Source: Halobacterium zhouii (GTDB lineage Archaea; Halobacteriota; Halobacteria; Halobacteriales; Halobacteriaceae). From it: a DNA stretch of 64,000 nt. Made by a program: the position numbers and the translations under genes. The notes under the pieces were generated by a model that ran no database searches, was not told where the DNA came from, and saw only the letters and a program-made list of their open reading frames with translations. Positions 14,940 through 24,789 of the stretch are shown here, in pieces (position 1 is the stretch's first letter; the number at the start of each line of letters is the position of its first letter). The stretch covers positions 620,001-684,000 of the forward strand of contig NZ_CP089593.1 in the NCBI RefSeq assembly GCF_021249405.1, given 5' to 3'.

Positions 14940-16469
14940 TCACCGGCGTCGAGCGGCGACTCGTTCCTCCGCGGTGTCCTCGCTGACGAGTTCGTACAGC
15001 AACGCGCGCGTTCCGCCCTCCTTCGGGCGGAGGACGCGGCCCAGGCGCTGGGTGAACTCGCGCTCGCTGCCGCTGCCCGCAAACACCACGGCGACGTTCG
15101 CGTCGGGCACGTCCACGCCCTCGTCGAGGACGTTCGCGGTGACCACCCGCGAGTACGTTCCGTCGCGGAAGCGCTCGATAATCTCGCGGCGCTCCGCAGC
15201 GCCCGTCTCGTGAGTGACCGCGGGCAGGAGGAAGCGCTCCGAGAGGCGATAGACGAGGTCCGTCGAGGCCGTGAACACGATGACGCGGTCGTCCCGATGG
15301 CGGTCCAGAATCTCCGCGAGTTCCTCGGATTTGGCGTCGCTCTCGCGGACGATTCGGCGGGCGCGCTGTTTGGCGAGTAGCGCTCGGCGGGCCTCTGGGT
15401 CGGTGCCCGAGCGCTTCACGAGTTTCTGGTAGTCGCTGCCCGAGCGGAACCGGATGTTGGACTGCTGGAGGTACTCCGTGAACGTGCCCTGGGCGTCCTC
15501 GTAGCGCTCGCGTTCGTCGTCGGTGAGCGGGACGGAGACTCGCTTGACGTCGTACTCCGCGAGATGCTCGCCCGCCAGGTCGTCGGCCGAGAGCCGGTAG
15601 ACGACGTCGCCGACGAGGTCCGCGACCACCTCGTGGGCGTCGTCCGGGCGCTCGAACGTCGCGGTGAGGCCGAGGCGCGCGGGCGCGGCGAACAACCGAG
15701 CGATGTCGCGATAGCCCTCGCCGCCGAGGTGGTGGACCTCGTCGAAGACCACCAGCGAGAAGCGGTCTCCGAGGTCGTCCGCACGGAGGTACGCCGAGTC
15801 GTAGGTTGCGACCGAGATGGGTTCGACGCGCTGTTCGCCGCCGCCCAACTGCCCGATCTCGGCGTCGAACTCGGTTTCGAGTTCCGCGCGCCACTGCTCC
15901 AGGAGGTCGATAGTGGGCACGACGACGAGCGCGCTCTCGCCCACCGCCTCGATGGCCTTCAGGCCGATGACCGTCTTCCCGGACCCGGTCGGCAGTTCGA
16001 GAACCCCCCAGCGACTGCGTCGCTGCGAGCCCCCGGTCGTGTCACTCCCGGGAACTCCCCGGCGGTTGTTCGCGTCCCACGCGTCGAGTGCCTCGCGCTG
16101 GTAGTCCCGAAGCTCGTAGTCAGATTCGACGTCAAGCGTGTCCGAGCGGAGGACATCGTCCTCGTACGGGATGCGCTCGCTGTCGAGGTACGAAAGCAGG
16201 TCGGCGTACTGGTGGGCTGGCGCGCGCCCAGTGTCCGTACGCTCGTCGTACTCGACGCTGGGAAGAGTGGCCAGTTCGTCAGTTGGTCGGCCGGAGTCGT
16301 CGTTGTCGCCGTCGCTCTCACTCCGCTCGCGCGACGAGCTGTTGCGAATCGAAGATTCGCCACATCCCGAAGATCTTCGATCTTCGGAGACCCCGCTCGT
16401 TCCACTTGCGGGGACGCCGTCGCTCTCGACCCGGAGCGTCCCGTCCTCGAACGACAGACGGACCGTCAC
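14940..16469 (-). CDS. xpb: XPB-type DNA helicase with in-frame repeat insertions
   Basis: 509-residue superfamily 2 helicase of the XPB type. Motif Q/I region is LRDYQREALDAWDANNRRGV, then Walker A LELPTGSGKT, DEVHH as motif II, LTATF as motif III, and a C-terminal RecA domain with VIVFTASTDLVYRL, VTANVLDEGVDVPDANVAV and QRLGRVLRPKEGG. XPB opens DNA in nucleotide-excision repair together with Bax1. Two parts look inserted: residues about 19-51 (SGTSGVSEDRRSSGCGESS...) and about 139-155 (PGSDTTGGSQRRSRWGV), just before Walker A. Both are low in acidic residues and encoded by palindromic DNA; otherwise the open frame and motifs are intact. Confidence 0.92.
   Translation of the reverse strand: MTVRLSFEDGTLRVESDGVPASGTSGVSEDRRSSGCGESSIRNSSSRERSESDGDNDDSGRPTDELATLPSVEYDERTDTGRAPAHQYADLLSYLDSERIPYEDDVLRSDTLDVESDYELRDYQREALDAWDANNRRGVPGSDTTGGSQRRSRWGVLELPTGSGKTVIGLKAIEAVGESALVVVPTIDLLEQWRAELETEFDAEIGQLGGGEQRVEPISVATYDSAYLRADDLGDRFSLVVFDEVHHLGGEGYRDIARLFAAPARLGLTATFERPDDAHEVVADLVGDVVYRLSADDLAGEHLAEYDVKRVSVPLTDDERERYEDAQGTFTEYLQQSNIRFRSGSDYQKLVKRSGTDPEARRALLAKQRARRIVRESDAKSEELAEILDRHRDDRVIVFTASTDLVYRLSERFLLPAVTHETGAAERREIIERFRDGTYSRVVTANVLDEGVDVPDANVAVVFAGSGSEREFTQRLGRVLRPKEGGTRALLYELVSEDTAEERVAARRR
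16009..16055. repeat. Palindromic in-frame insert before the XPB Walker A
   Basis: Contains the hairpin CAGCGAC-tgc-GTCGCTG (16009-16025) followed by CCCCCGG and CCCGGG stretches. It encodes about 17 residues between RRGV and LELPTGSGKT; after the insert the residues GV occur again, as if the short flank was duplicated. Confidence 0.6.
16318..16414. repeat. Palindromic in-frame insert in the XPB N-terminus, shared with element copy 2
   Basis: Three hairpins in a row: GCGAATC-gaa-GATTCGC (16344-16360), CCGAAGAT/ATCTTCGG (16367-16387) and CCCCGC/GCGGGG (16391-16413). The last module reads CCCGCTCGTTCCACTTGCGGG; element copy 2 has the same with two C-for-T changes at 45989-46009. This links the insert to the dispersed palindromic family. 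Confidence 0.7.
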
Positions 16470-16526
16470 GTCCGCCCGTAGGAACCGGCGCGTAATCAGT
16501 CGTCTGCCTGCGCTCGACGAGAACCG

Positions 16527-16709
16527 CTACGAGGGGTCGGGGTTCCACTCGTCGGCGAACACGCTCGCCGCCACGCCGAGGGTCAGCCCGACGCCGAGCG
16601 CTATCGGAAGCCAGTACGCGAGCGCACCGTTGACCGCGCCGAGCACTGCTCCAAGCGAGACACCGCAGCCGAATCCGAGTGCGAGCCCCCCACTAGTGAG
16701 TTCGTACAT
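16527..16709 (-). CDS. Small glycine-rich membrane protein, 60 aa
   Basis: The 60-residue product has two hydrophobic segments (about residues 8-30 and 32-50) rich in glycine and alanine (GLALGFGCGVSLGAVLGAVNGAL), followed by a polar tail DEWNPDPS. Such glycine-zipper pairs are common in small membrane proteins. It starts at the ATG at 16709 and lies about 60 bp from the XPB start on the same strand. No family is recognised. Confidence 0.65.
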   Translation of the reverse strand: MYELTSGGLALGFGCGVSLGAVLGAVNGALAYWLPIALGVGLTLGVAASVFADEWNPDPS

Positions 16710-16903
16710 GCGGTTGTGACTTCACCCCACGATAGTAGATTTTTCGCCATCTGAACGACGGGTTGAATTTTCCGACTGGTGACGCATCTTCAGGGTCGAC
16801 TGCTCAGAACGATGGCCCCGAACGTCGAGTGATCGGTCCTGGTTCGATGGGGTCGACGCGCCGTCCCGAAATCTGTAAAGCCGAGCGGACGCTCTCCTCG
16901 AAC

Positions 16904-17584
16904 ATGAGCGAGGACGCAGAGCCGACCGCTGAGTCGAACGTCGCGGACGGCGAGGAGACCGAAGCGGCGGCGGAGTCGGACCAGACTGCGGAGGAATCGA
17001 CGGCTACGGAGGCGACAGACGACGACCCGTCGCTTTCGGCCCGCGTGCGAGAGGTGGACGACGAACTGGCCGACGAGGTGGCCGACCTCGAGGCCCGGGT
17101 CGAGGAACTGGAGGGTGAACTCGACGAGCGCGAGGCGGAACTCGCTGAGGCCCGAGCGGACGTCGAGGACCTCACCGAGCGCCTACAGACGAAGCAGGCC
17201 GACTTCCAGAACTACAAACAGCGCGCGAAGCAACGCCAGGAGGACATCCGAGAGCGCGCCACCGAGGACCTCGTGGAGCGCTTGCTCGACGTTCGGGACA
17301 ACCTCGGGCGCGCGCTTGAGGACGATTCTGACGACGTCGAGAGCCTGCGCGAAGGCGTGAAGCTCACCCGCAAGGAGTTCGACCGCGTGCTGGACGCCGA
17401 GGGGGTCGACGAGATCTCCCCGGAGCCAGGCGAGGACGTGGACGCCCAGCGCCACGAGGTGATGATGCGCGTCGAGAGCGACCAGCCAGCGGGCACCGTG
17501 GCGTCTGTGTACCGCCCGGGGTACGAGATGGGTGGGAAGGTGTTGCAGGCGGCTCAGGTGACGGTCAGCGAGGACGGCGAGTGA
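16904..17584 (+). CDS. grpE: GrpE nucleotide exchange factor
   Basis: 226-residue co-chaperone that releases ADP from DnaK. After an acidic, disordered N-terminus (about 1-45) comes a long coiled coil (about 48-115), then the GrpE head with QNYKQRAKQRQEDIRERATEDLVERLLDVRDNLGRAL and the closing DQPAGTVASVYRPGYEMGGKVLQAAQVTVS. The ATG at 16904 was chosen because a TGTAAAG stretch lies about 28 nt upstream and the sequence before it does not look like protein. dnaK follows on the same strand after a 200-bp gap with its own promoter. Confidence 0.95.
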   Translation: MSEDAEPTAESNVADGEETEAAAESDQTAEESTATEATDDDPSLSARVREVDDELADEVADLEARVEELEGELDEREAELAEARADVEDLTERLQTKQADFQNYKQRAKQRQEDIRERATEDLVERLLDVRDNLGRALEDDSDDVESLREGVKLTRKEFDRVLDAEGVDEISPEPGEDVDAQRHEVMMRVESDQPAGTVASVYRPGYEMGGKVLQAAQVTVSEDGE

Positions 17585-17750
17585 GGTGGGGAGACGACGG
17601 TGGTCGAGCGCCACCGTCGAACTCCCGAGAACCGAGAGCCGGCTGTCCATCGGTTCATCATAAATCCGCCGACTACCCCGGACTCGGACGCCGGAAAACG
17701 CGTCACTGAGGCGCGATACCGAAACGTGGCACTCGGTACCACTAGCAAGG

Positions 17751-17756
17751 TTTAAA
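17751..17756 (+). promoter_or_regulatory. dnaK TATA box
   Basis: TTTAAA preceded by GCAAGG lies 34 nt before the dnaK ATG at 17785, the strongest TATA-like match in the 200-bp grpE-dnaK spacer. It shows that dnaK has its own promoter. Confidence 0.6.
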
Positions 17757-17784
17757 GGGAAAACGCGGCTTAGCATGGGGCAAG

Positions 17785-19728
<1,944 letters not shown>

Positions 19729-19819
19729 GGCGACGACCCGGGTCGCGTCGTCCGACTGGTCGACGACGCCCGCAAGCGGTCTTTTCAAGTGTCTCAACGG
19801 GATACGTACCAGGTAACGA

Positions 19820-20995
19820 ATGAGCGAGGACTTCTACGACGCACTCGGGGTTTCACGGGACGCCAGCGAGGAGGAGATAACGGAGGCGTACCGGGAGAAG
19901 GTCTCCGAGTACCACCCCGACGTCAGCGACGAACCGAACGCCGAGGAGAAGTTCAAACAGATACAGAAGGCCAAGGACGTCCTCACGGACGACCAGAAGC
20001 GCCAGCAGTACGACCAGCTCGGCCACGAGCGCTACGAACAGGCGGAGAAACGCGGCGCTACGGGCGACAACGGCGGCGCCGGTGGCATGGGCGGTGCTGG
20101 CGGCATGGGCGGAGGCAACCCGTTCGGCGGCGCCGGCGGCGCTGGCGGCATGGGTGACATCTTCGAGCAGTTCTTCGGTGGCGGCGCCGGTGGCGGCCGT
20201 GGCCGGCAGGGTCCCCAGGCCGGCCGTGACCTCCGCACCCGACTCACCATCGACCTGCAGGACGCCCACGACGGCGTCGAGAAACAGGTCACGGTGCGCC
20301 GCCCGGAGCGCTGTCCCGACTGCGACGGCGCCGGCCACCCCCCGGACGCCGACTCCCGAACCTGCCCGGACTGCGACGGCCAGGGACAGGTAACCCAGGT
20401 CCGCCAGACCCCGCTCGGCCGGGTTCAGCAGACCCAGGAGTGTTCGCGCTGCGGCGGCGACGGCGAACTCCACTCGGAGACGTGCTCGACGTGCAGCGGA
20501 CAGGGCCAGATTAGTCAGCAGGCCACGCTCACCGTCGACGTCCCCGCCGGCATCCGCTCCGGACAGACCCTCCGCATGGAGCGCGAGGGCGCGCCCGGCG
20601 ACAGCGGCGCCCCGAACGGCGACCTCCTCATCGAAGTCGACGTCGACGACCACCCCGACTTCGAGCGCGACGGCGATGACCTCCACCACCGCCACGCGGT
20701 CTCCTTCCCACAGGCCGTCTTCGGCGCGGACATCGAAGTTCCGACGCTCGACGGCGCGTCCGCGTTCGACCTGGAGGCCGGAACGCAGAGCGGCGAGACG
20801 TTCCGCCTCAGGGGAAAGGGGATGCCGCGGCTCCGACGTCGCGGCCACGGTGACCTCTACGTCACCGTTCAGGTCGTCACCCCTGACTCCCTCAACGACG
20901 AACAGCGCGAAGCCCTCGAGCAGTTCGCCGAAGCCGGCGGCGAAGAAGTCGACGTCGAACAGGGCTTCTTCGAGAAGCTCAAGAACAGCTTCTGA
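19820..20995 (+). CDS. dnaJ: Chaperone DnaJ (Hsp40, type I)
   Basis: 391-residue type I J-protein. The J domain has YHPDVS (HPD motif, about residues 32-34), then a glycine/methionine-rich linker (about 75-130), a zinc domain with four CxxCxGxG repeats (CPDCDGAG, CPDCDGQG, CSRCGGDG, CSTCSGQG) and two beta-rich substrate domains. It stimulates DnaK ATPase. It begins 91 bp after dnaK and ends directly before a hairpin element that probably marks the transcript end. Confidence 0.98.
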   Translation: MSEDFYDALGVSRDASEEEITEAYREKVSEYHPDVSDEPNAEEKFKQIQKAKDVLTDDQKRQQYDQLGHERYEQAEKRGATGDNGGAGGMGGAGGMGGGNPFGGAGGAGGMGDIFEQFFGGGAGGGRGRQGPQAGRDLRTRLTIDLQDAHDGVEKQVTVRRPERCPDCDGAGHPPDADSRTCPDCDGQGQVTQVRQTPLGRVQQTQECSRCGGDGELHSETCSTCSGQGQISQQATLTVDVPAGIRSGQTLRMEREGAPGDSGAPNGDLLIEVDVDDHPDFERDGDDLHHRHAVSFPQAVFGADIEVPTLDGASAFDLEAGTQSGETFRLRGKGMPRLRRRGHGDLYVTVQVVTPDSLNDEQREALEQFAEAGGEEVDVEQGFFEKLKNSF

Positions 20996-20997
20996 AG

Positions 20998-21105
20998 GCG
21001 CTTTTGCGCTGCGCGCACCTTCGGTGCGCTCGGCAAAAGCGACACCAAAAGCACTCCTCCTTCAGTCCGCTTCGCGTCCTTCAGTCGTCGGCCAGCGCGC
21101 TCCGC
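20998..21105. repeat. Hairpin element downstream of dnaJ (3'-end family, copy 1)
   Basis: It starts 3 bp after the dnaJ stop with a GCTTTTGC... hairpin closing at CGGCAAAAGC (about 20999-21040). Next comes AAAAGCACTCCTCCTTC at 21047-21063, and TCAGTCGTCGGCC at 21081-21093. The same ordered modules occur after the 2-oxoacid oxidoreductase at 35.6 kb. The rest of the gap, 21106-21393, holds a few further palindromes (GCTCTTCGAGC, GCGCCGCGAACGC) and no convincing gene. Confidence 0.75.
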
Positions 21106-21393
21106 GCGCTGTGAATCACGGCGCTCAGGCTCTTCGAGCCGTTCGCGCCGCGAACGCTAGCGGCTACCGGATGGTTCGACTGCCGATACCTGCCGGCTGC
21201 GTACATTCAAATAGGAGGCCGGGACCAACTCGCCCCGTGATCTGACGACTGGCGCGGGGCGCCAGGCGCGGTCGATGACCGGGAAACCGCGAGCGCCGCC
21301 CTCGGTAGCACGGCACGCCGTCCCGCGAGCGAGAGTGCCGTCTGTCAGCCCTAACCCGGAAGGCGTTTGGCGGCGCCGGACTGACGCCCGAGC

Positions 21394-22077
21394 ATGGAGA
21401 CGCTCGCGGACGTCGTGACGGCTCTGGACGACCCCGAGCAGCCCGTACTTCGTGTGAGTCGGGTGTACGATGCCCGGGAGGTCCGGTCGCGAGCGTACAA
21501 GACCGGGAACGCGCTCCGCCACCGCGGCGTTCGAGCCGGTTCGACTGTCGCGGTTGTCGACGACCGAAGCGAAAATCCGCTGTTCTGCCTGCTCGGAGCG
21601 GCGCTACTCGGCGCGCGCGTTCGATTTGACCCAGCGGAATCGGCCGAGGCGCGCGTGCTCGCCGGGCCGACCGGAGACCTCGGTGAGTACGACCTGCCGA
21701 CTGGTGGACAGCGAGTCGGCTGGGGTGCCCCTCCCGATAACCCGTCGTGGATGCACTTCGAACGCGACGTCTGGAGCGAGAATCCGGCGTTCCCGGAGCC
21801 GACGGTCTCGGCGGGCGACGGTCTACTGCCGGACGTGACGCACGGCGACGCGCTCGCGGCGGCCAGGTCGACCGCGGACCGCCTCGACGAGGACGACGTC
21901 GTCGCGCTCCGCGCCCCGCTCTCGACCTCCGGCACGGTCGTCGCTGGCGTCGTCGCACCGCTGCTCGCAGGCGCGTCGATACTGTTCCCGGAGAGCGACG
22001 ACGTCGGAACAGTCGCCGTTTCGGAAGGAGGCGCCCCGGAGGCTCGCGTCGTCGACCCGACCGAAACCACCCTGTAA
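21394..22077 (+). CDS. Truncated AMP-dependent ligase-like protein
   Basis: 227-residue protein resembling only the N-terminal lobe of acyl-CoA synthetase-type (ANL) enzymes: VYDAREVRSRAYKTGNALRHRGVRAGSTVAVVDDRSENPLFCLLGAALLGARVRFDP, then a central part ending VVALRAPLSTSGTVVAGVVAPLLAGASILFPES. The P-loop YSSGTTGxPKG, the A-motif YGxTE and the C-terminal lysine domain are all absent. It is therefore unlikely to adenylate anything; binding or regulation is possible. It starts at the ATG at 21394 and precedes the acetyltransferase array on the same strand. Confidence 0.65.
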   Translation: METLADVVTALDDPEQPVLRVSRVYDAREVRSRAYKTGNALRHRGVRAGSTVAVVDDRSENPLFCLLGAALLGARVRFDPAESAEARVLAGPTGDLGEYDLPTGGQRVGWGAPPDNPSWMHFERDVWSENPAFPEPTVSAGDGLLPDVTHGDALAAARSTADRLDEDDVVALRAPLSTSGTVVAGVVAPLLAGASILFPESDDVGTVAVSEGGAPEARVVDPTETTL

Positions 22078-22134
22078 GAGACTGCGAATCATTCTCTCGG
22101 AACCACTAAACCACGGCACCGCAATGCTCCAGCC

Positions 22135-22674
22135 ATGCCCGGAGCAGTGTTCCGTCGTGGCGACCGTGTCACCCTCCGCACGGTCGAACACGAGGACGCG
22201 GAATTCCTCCAGCGCGGCCACAACCACCCCGACGTCGGGGTCTCGCTGGGACTGAACCGACCGGAGAGCGAAACGGAAGCCCAATCCAGCATCGAGGGCA
22301 ACGAGGACGACCCACTGAACGTCGGCCTCGTGGTCTGTCTGGAGAACGAGGACGAACCGACGCCCATCGGGAAACTCTCCCTGATGAGTCTCCACCACAC
22401 GCGCCCCGAACTCTCGTACTGGATACTCCCCGAGTACCAGGGAGAGGGGTACGGTACGGAAGCCGTCGAGGTACTCGTGGAGTACGCGTTCGAGGCCCAC
22501 GAGATCCGTGGCCTGCAGGCCCAGGCGTTCGCGCCGAACGAGGGGTCTGTCGGCGTACTCGAGACCCTCGGGTTCACGCACGAGGGGACGCTGCGGGACG
22601 CGCGCTTCCGCGGAGGAGAGTACGTCGACGTGGTGTGGTATGGATTGCTCCGCGAGGAGTGGGAGAGTGAATAA
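22135..22674 (+). CDS. GNAT N-acetyltransferase, tandem copy 1
   Basis: 179-residue RimJ/RimL-type GNAT enzyme. The start MPGAVFRRGDRVTLRTVEHEDAEFLQRG is repeated in the next three genes. Acetyl-CoA motif A is LPEYQGEGYGTEAVEVLV, and the C-terminus carries the asparagine-like stretch APNEGSVGVLETLGF and ends VVWYGLLREEWESE. The family acetylates N-termini or small molecules; the substrate is unknown. Its stop overlaps the next start by one base (TAATG). The codons for its C-terminal EEWE contain GGGAG, a possible ribosome-binding site for the next gene. Confidence 0.9.
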   Translation: MPGAVFRRGDRVTLRTVEHEDAEFLQRGHNHPDVGVSLGLNRPESETEAQSSIEGNEDDPLNVGLVVCLENEDEPTPIGKLSLMSLHHTRPELSYWILPEYQGEGYGTEAVEVLVEYAFEAHEIRGLQAQAFAPNEGSVGVLETLGFTHEGTLRDARFRGGEYVDVVWYGLLREEWESE

Positions 22675-23240
22675 TGCCGGGGCCGATTCTCGAGACCGCC
22701 GACGATCTCGTGCTCCGGACCGTCGAACGCGAGGACGCCGAGTTCCTCCAGCGACTGTTCACGGACCCGTACGCGCGCCTCGGGTTCCACGAGCACAGCC
22801 ACAAGAGCGAGAACGAACTCGAGGAGTTCATCGAGGAAGAGGTGGAGGGCGACGGTAACGCCGCCTACCTCGCGTGCGTGGACGAGGCGGACGCGCCCTG
22901 GGAACACCCCGACGAGGACGACACGACACCGGTCTCGTTCGTGTTCGCGAGCCACGTCGACCGCGACCGGCCGCGCCTCGTGCTCTGGGTGCCGCCCGAG
23001 CACCGCGGCGAGGGACACGGCGCGGCGGCCCTCGAACTCGCGCTGAAGGGGCTGTTCCGGACGTACGACGCGCATAGCGTCGGCGCCGAGGTGCTGGACG
23101 GCGACGACCCCACTCGCGCCGCGTTCGAGAACGCCGGATTCACCGACGAGGGGAGCGGTCGCGAGCTGGCGTTCGTCGACGGCGAGTACCGGGATGCGAC
23201 CCAGTACGGACTGCTCCGCGAGGAGTGGGAGGACGAGTGA
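22674..23240 (+). CDS. GNAT N-acetyltransferase, tandem copy 2
   Basis: 188 residues, same layout as its neighbours: MPGPILETADDLVLRTVEREDAEFLQRLF, motif A VPPEHRGEGHGAAALELAL, and the end YRDATQYGLLREEWEDE. The segment between them is more divergent, without the N-D-A-S-R-G stretch seen in copies 3 and 4 (here GDDPTRAAFENAGF). It overlaps copies 1 and 3 by one base each, so the four genes are translated as one block. It is probably a paralogue that has shifted substrate. Confidence 0.9.
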   Translation: MPGPILETADDLVLRTVEREDAEFLQRLFTDPYARLGFHEHSHKSENELEEFIEEEVEGDGNAAYLACVDEADAPWEHPDEDDTTPVSFVFASHVDRDRPRLVLWVPPEHRGEGHGAAALELALKGLFRTYDAHSVGAEVLDGDDPTRAAFENAGFTDEGSGRELAFVDGEYRDATQYGLLREEWEDE

Positions 23241-23806
23241 TGCCGGGACCGGTCGTCGTCTCCGGCGAGACGGTCGCGCTCCGGACGGTCGAACGCGAGG
23301 ACGCCGAGTTCCTCCAGCGCTCCTCGACGGACCCCCGCATTCGCTACTTGCTGGGGTCGATCCACCACCGGTCGCTCGCTCAGCAGGAGGAGGGACTCGA
23401 ACACTGGGCGGAGGACGACGGCAACGCCGTGTTCGTCGCGTGCGTCGACGGCGAAGACCCGCCGGGCGATTACTCGGGCGACGAACGAACGACGCCGGTC
23501 GGCAGCTTCAGCGCCCGCCACGTCGACGGCGTGCGTCCGTGGCTGGCGTACTGGTTGCTTCCCGAATTCCACGGCGAGGGGTACGGCAGGGAGATGGCGG
23601 AACTCGGCATCGACTACGTGTTCCGGAACCACGACGTCCACGGGATCAGCGCCGGTGCGTACGAGTTCAACGACGCGTCGCGGGGCCTGCTCGAGTCCCT
23701 GGGGTTCACCCAGGTGGCTCGCCGGCGCGAGTCGCGGTACATCGACGGGGACTACTACGACGAGGTCCAGTACGACCTACTCCGCCGGGAGTGGGAAGAC
23801 GACTGA
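23240..23806 (+). CDS. GNAT N-acetyltransferase, tandem copy 3
   Basis: 188 residues: MPGPVVVSGETVALRTVEREDAEFLQRSS, motif A LPEFHGEGYGREMAELGI, then EFNDASRGLLESLGFTQVARRRE and the end VQYDLLRREWEDD. Copies 3 and 4 share an identical 18-residue run around YWLLPEFHGEGYGRE and the NDASRGLLESLGFT block, so this is the most recent duplication in the array. The start ATG sits in TGATG with the copy 2 stop. An upstream extension in the same frame overlaps copy 2 and is not needed. Confidence 0.9.
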   Translation: MPGPVVVSGETVALRTVEREDAEFLQRSSTDPRIRYLLGSIHHRSLAQQEEGLEHWAEDDGNAVFVACVDGEDPPGDYSGDERTTPVGSFSARHVDGVRPWLAYWLLPEFHGEGYGREMAELGIDYVFRNHDVHGISAGAYEFNDASRGLLESLGFTQVARRRESRYIDGDYYDEVQYDLLRREWEDD

Positions 23807-24369
23807 TGCCGGGACCGGTCGTACAGCGGGGTGACCGCGTGACGTTCCGGACCCTCGAGCGCTCGGACGCGGAGTTCCAGCAGCGCGCGGCCACCGACCC
23901 GCGGTTCCGGTACGTGCTCGGGATGCCCGAGTCGAAGAACGCCGAAGAGTCCGAAGCCCTCATCGAGAACCGCAGCGAGCGTGACAACGTGTGGAGTTTC
24001 CTGGTCTGCCTGGACGGGGAGGGCGCCGATGCGGGCCACGTCGACGAGCGCGAACCGACACCAGTGGGAATGGTGCACGCGTTCGGCGTCGACAGTGAGC
24101 GAGCCTACCTGGCGTACTGGCTGCTTCCCGAATTCCACGGCGAGGGGTACGGCAGAGAGGCCGCGGAGCTGCTTGTCGACACCGTATTCCGGACGGCACC
24201 GGTTCGTAGCGTCGGTGCCGGTGCGTTCGAGCACAACGACGCGTCGCGTGGCCTGCTCGAGTCCCTGGGGTTCACGCTGGAGTACCGGAAGCGCGAGGCG
24301 GAGTACGTCGACGGTGAGTACCGTGACTTCGTGGACTACGGTCTGTTGCGCCGAGAGTGGGAGTCCTAA
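23806..24369 (+). CDS. GNAT N-acetyltransferase, tandem copy 4
   Basis: 187 residues: MPGPVVQRGDRVTFRTLERSDAEFQQRAA, motif A LPEFHGEGYGREAAELLV, NDASRGLLESLGFT, and the end VDYGLLRREWES. It begins within the copy 3 stop (TGATG) and closes the array. The first part resembles copy 1 (QRGDRVT) while the second resembles copy 3, suggesting recombination between copies. A Nudix-like gene follows 39 bp later on the same strand. Confidence 0.9.
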   Translation: MPGPVVQRGDRVTFRTLERSDAEFQQRAATDPRFRYVLGMPESKNAEESEALIENRSERDNVWSFLVCLDGEGADAGHVDEREPTPVGMVHAFGVDSERAYLAYWLLPEFHGEGYGREAAELLVDTVFRTAPVRSVGAGAFEHNDASRGLLESLGFTLEYRKREAEYVDGEYRDFVDYGLLRREWES

Positions 24370-24408
24370 CGCAACGTTTTTTCCGCCGACGCGGGTCAGT
24401 CGGCATCT

Positions 24409-24789
24409 ATGCCGCTCGCCAGCGCCGTGGTTCGTCGTGACGACGAAGTGCTAGTCGAGGAGTCGTTCGACGCAGACGCTGGCGAGCGGGTGTTCCGCCC
24501 GTTTGGCACGACAGTCCGGTCGAGCGAGGACGCACGGGAAGCGGTGTTTCGCGTGTTCCGCGACAGACTCGACGTCGAACTCGCGGACGTGGCGCTGCTG
24601 GGGACGTTCGACGGCGAGCGCGTGTTCGACGCGGAGACCACGGGGCGCTGGCTCCACCGGGAGTCCGGGTTCACGGTCTACGACCCAGCGACGGGTGAGT
24701 CGACGCGTGTCGCCTGGTTGCATCTCGACGACTTCCGGAAGTACGGGGAGACGCTCCGGCCCACTGGCCTACTCGACGCGCTGGCGTGA
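24409..24789 (+). CDS. Degenerate Nudix-like protein 1
   Basis: 126 residues with the beta-alpha-beta outline of Nudix hydrolases: MPLASAVVRRDDEVLVEES, VFRPFGTTVRSSEDAREAVFRVFRDRLDVEL, then VYDPATGESTRVAWLHLDDFRKYGETLRP. The Nudix box should read Gx5Ex7REUxEExGU, but its catalytic glutamates are missing, so hydrolysis is unlikely. It may bind a nucleotide or act as a regulator. It closes the acetyltransferase cluster and is similar in layout to the next gene. Confidence 0.7.
   Translation: MPLASAVVRRDDEVLVEESFDADAGERVFRPFGTTVRSSEDAREAVFRVFRDRLDVELADVALLGTFDGERVFDAETTGRWLHRESGFTVYDPATGESTRVAWLHLDDFRKYGETLRPTGLLDALA

Noticed and set aside
21105..21230. 41-residue minus-strand frame ending ...SALADD after the dnaJ hairpin element
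   Set aside because: It is a translation of the repeat element; an A/T-rich stretch lies upstream but the product has no recognisable features.
22674..23240. Assembly error or frameshifted single gene in the GNAT array
   Set aside because: All four frames are full length with regular stop-start overlaps and diverged sequences, so they are real separate genes.
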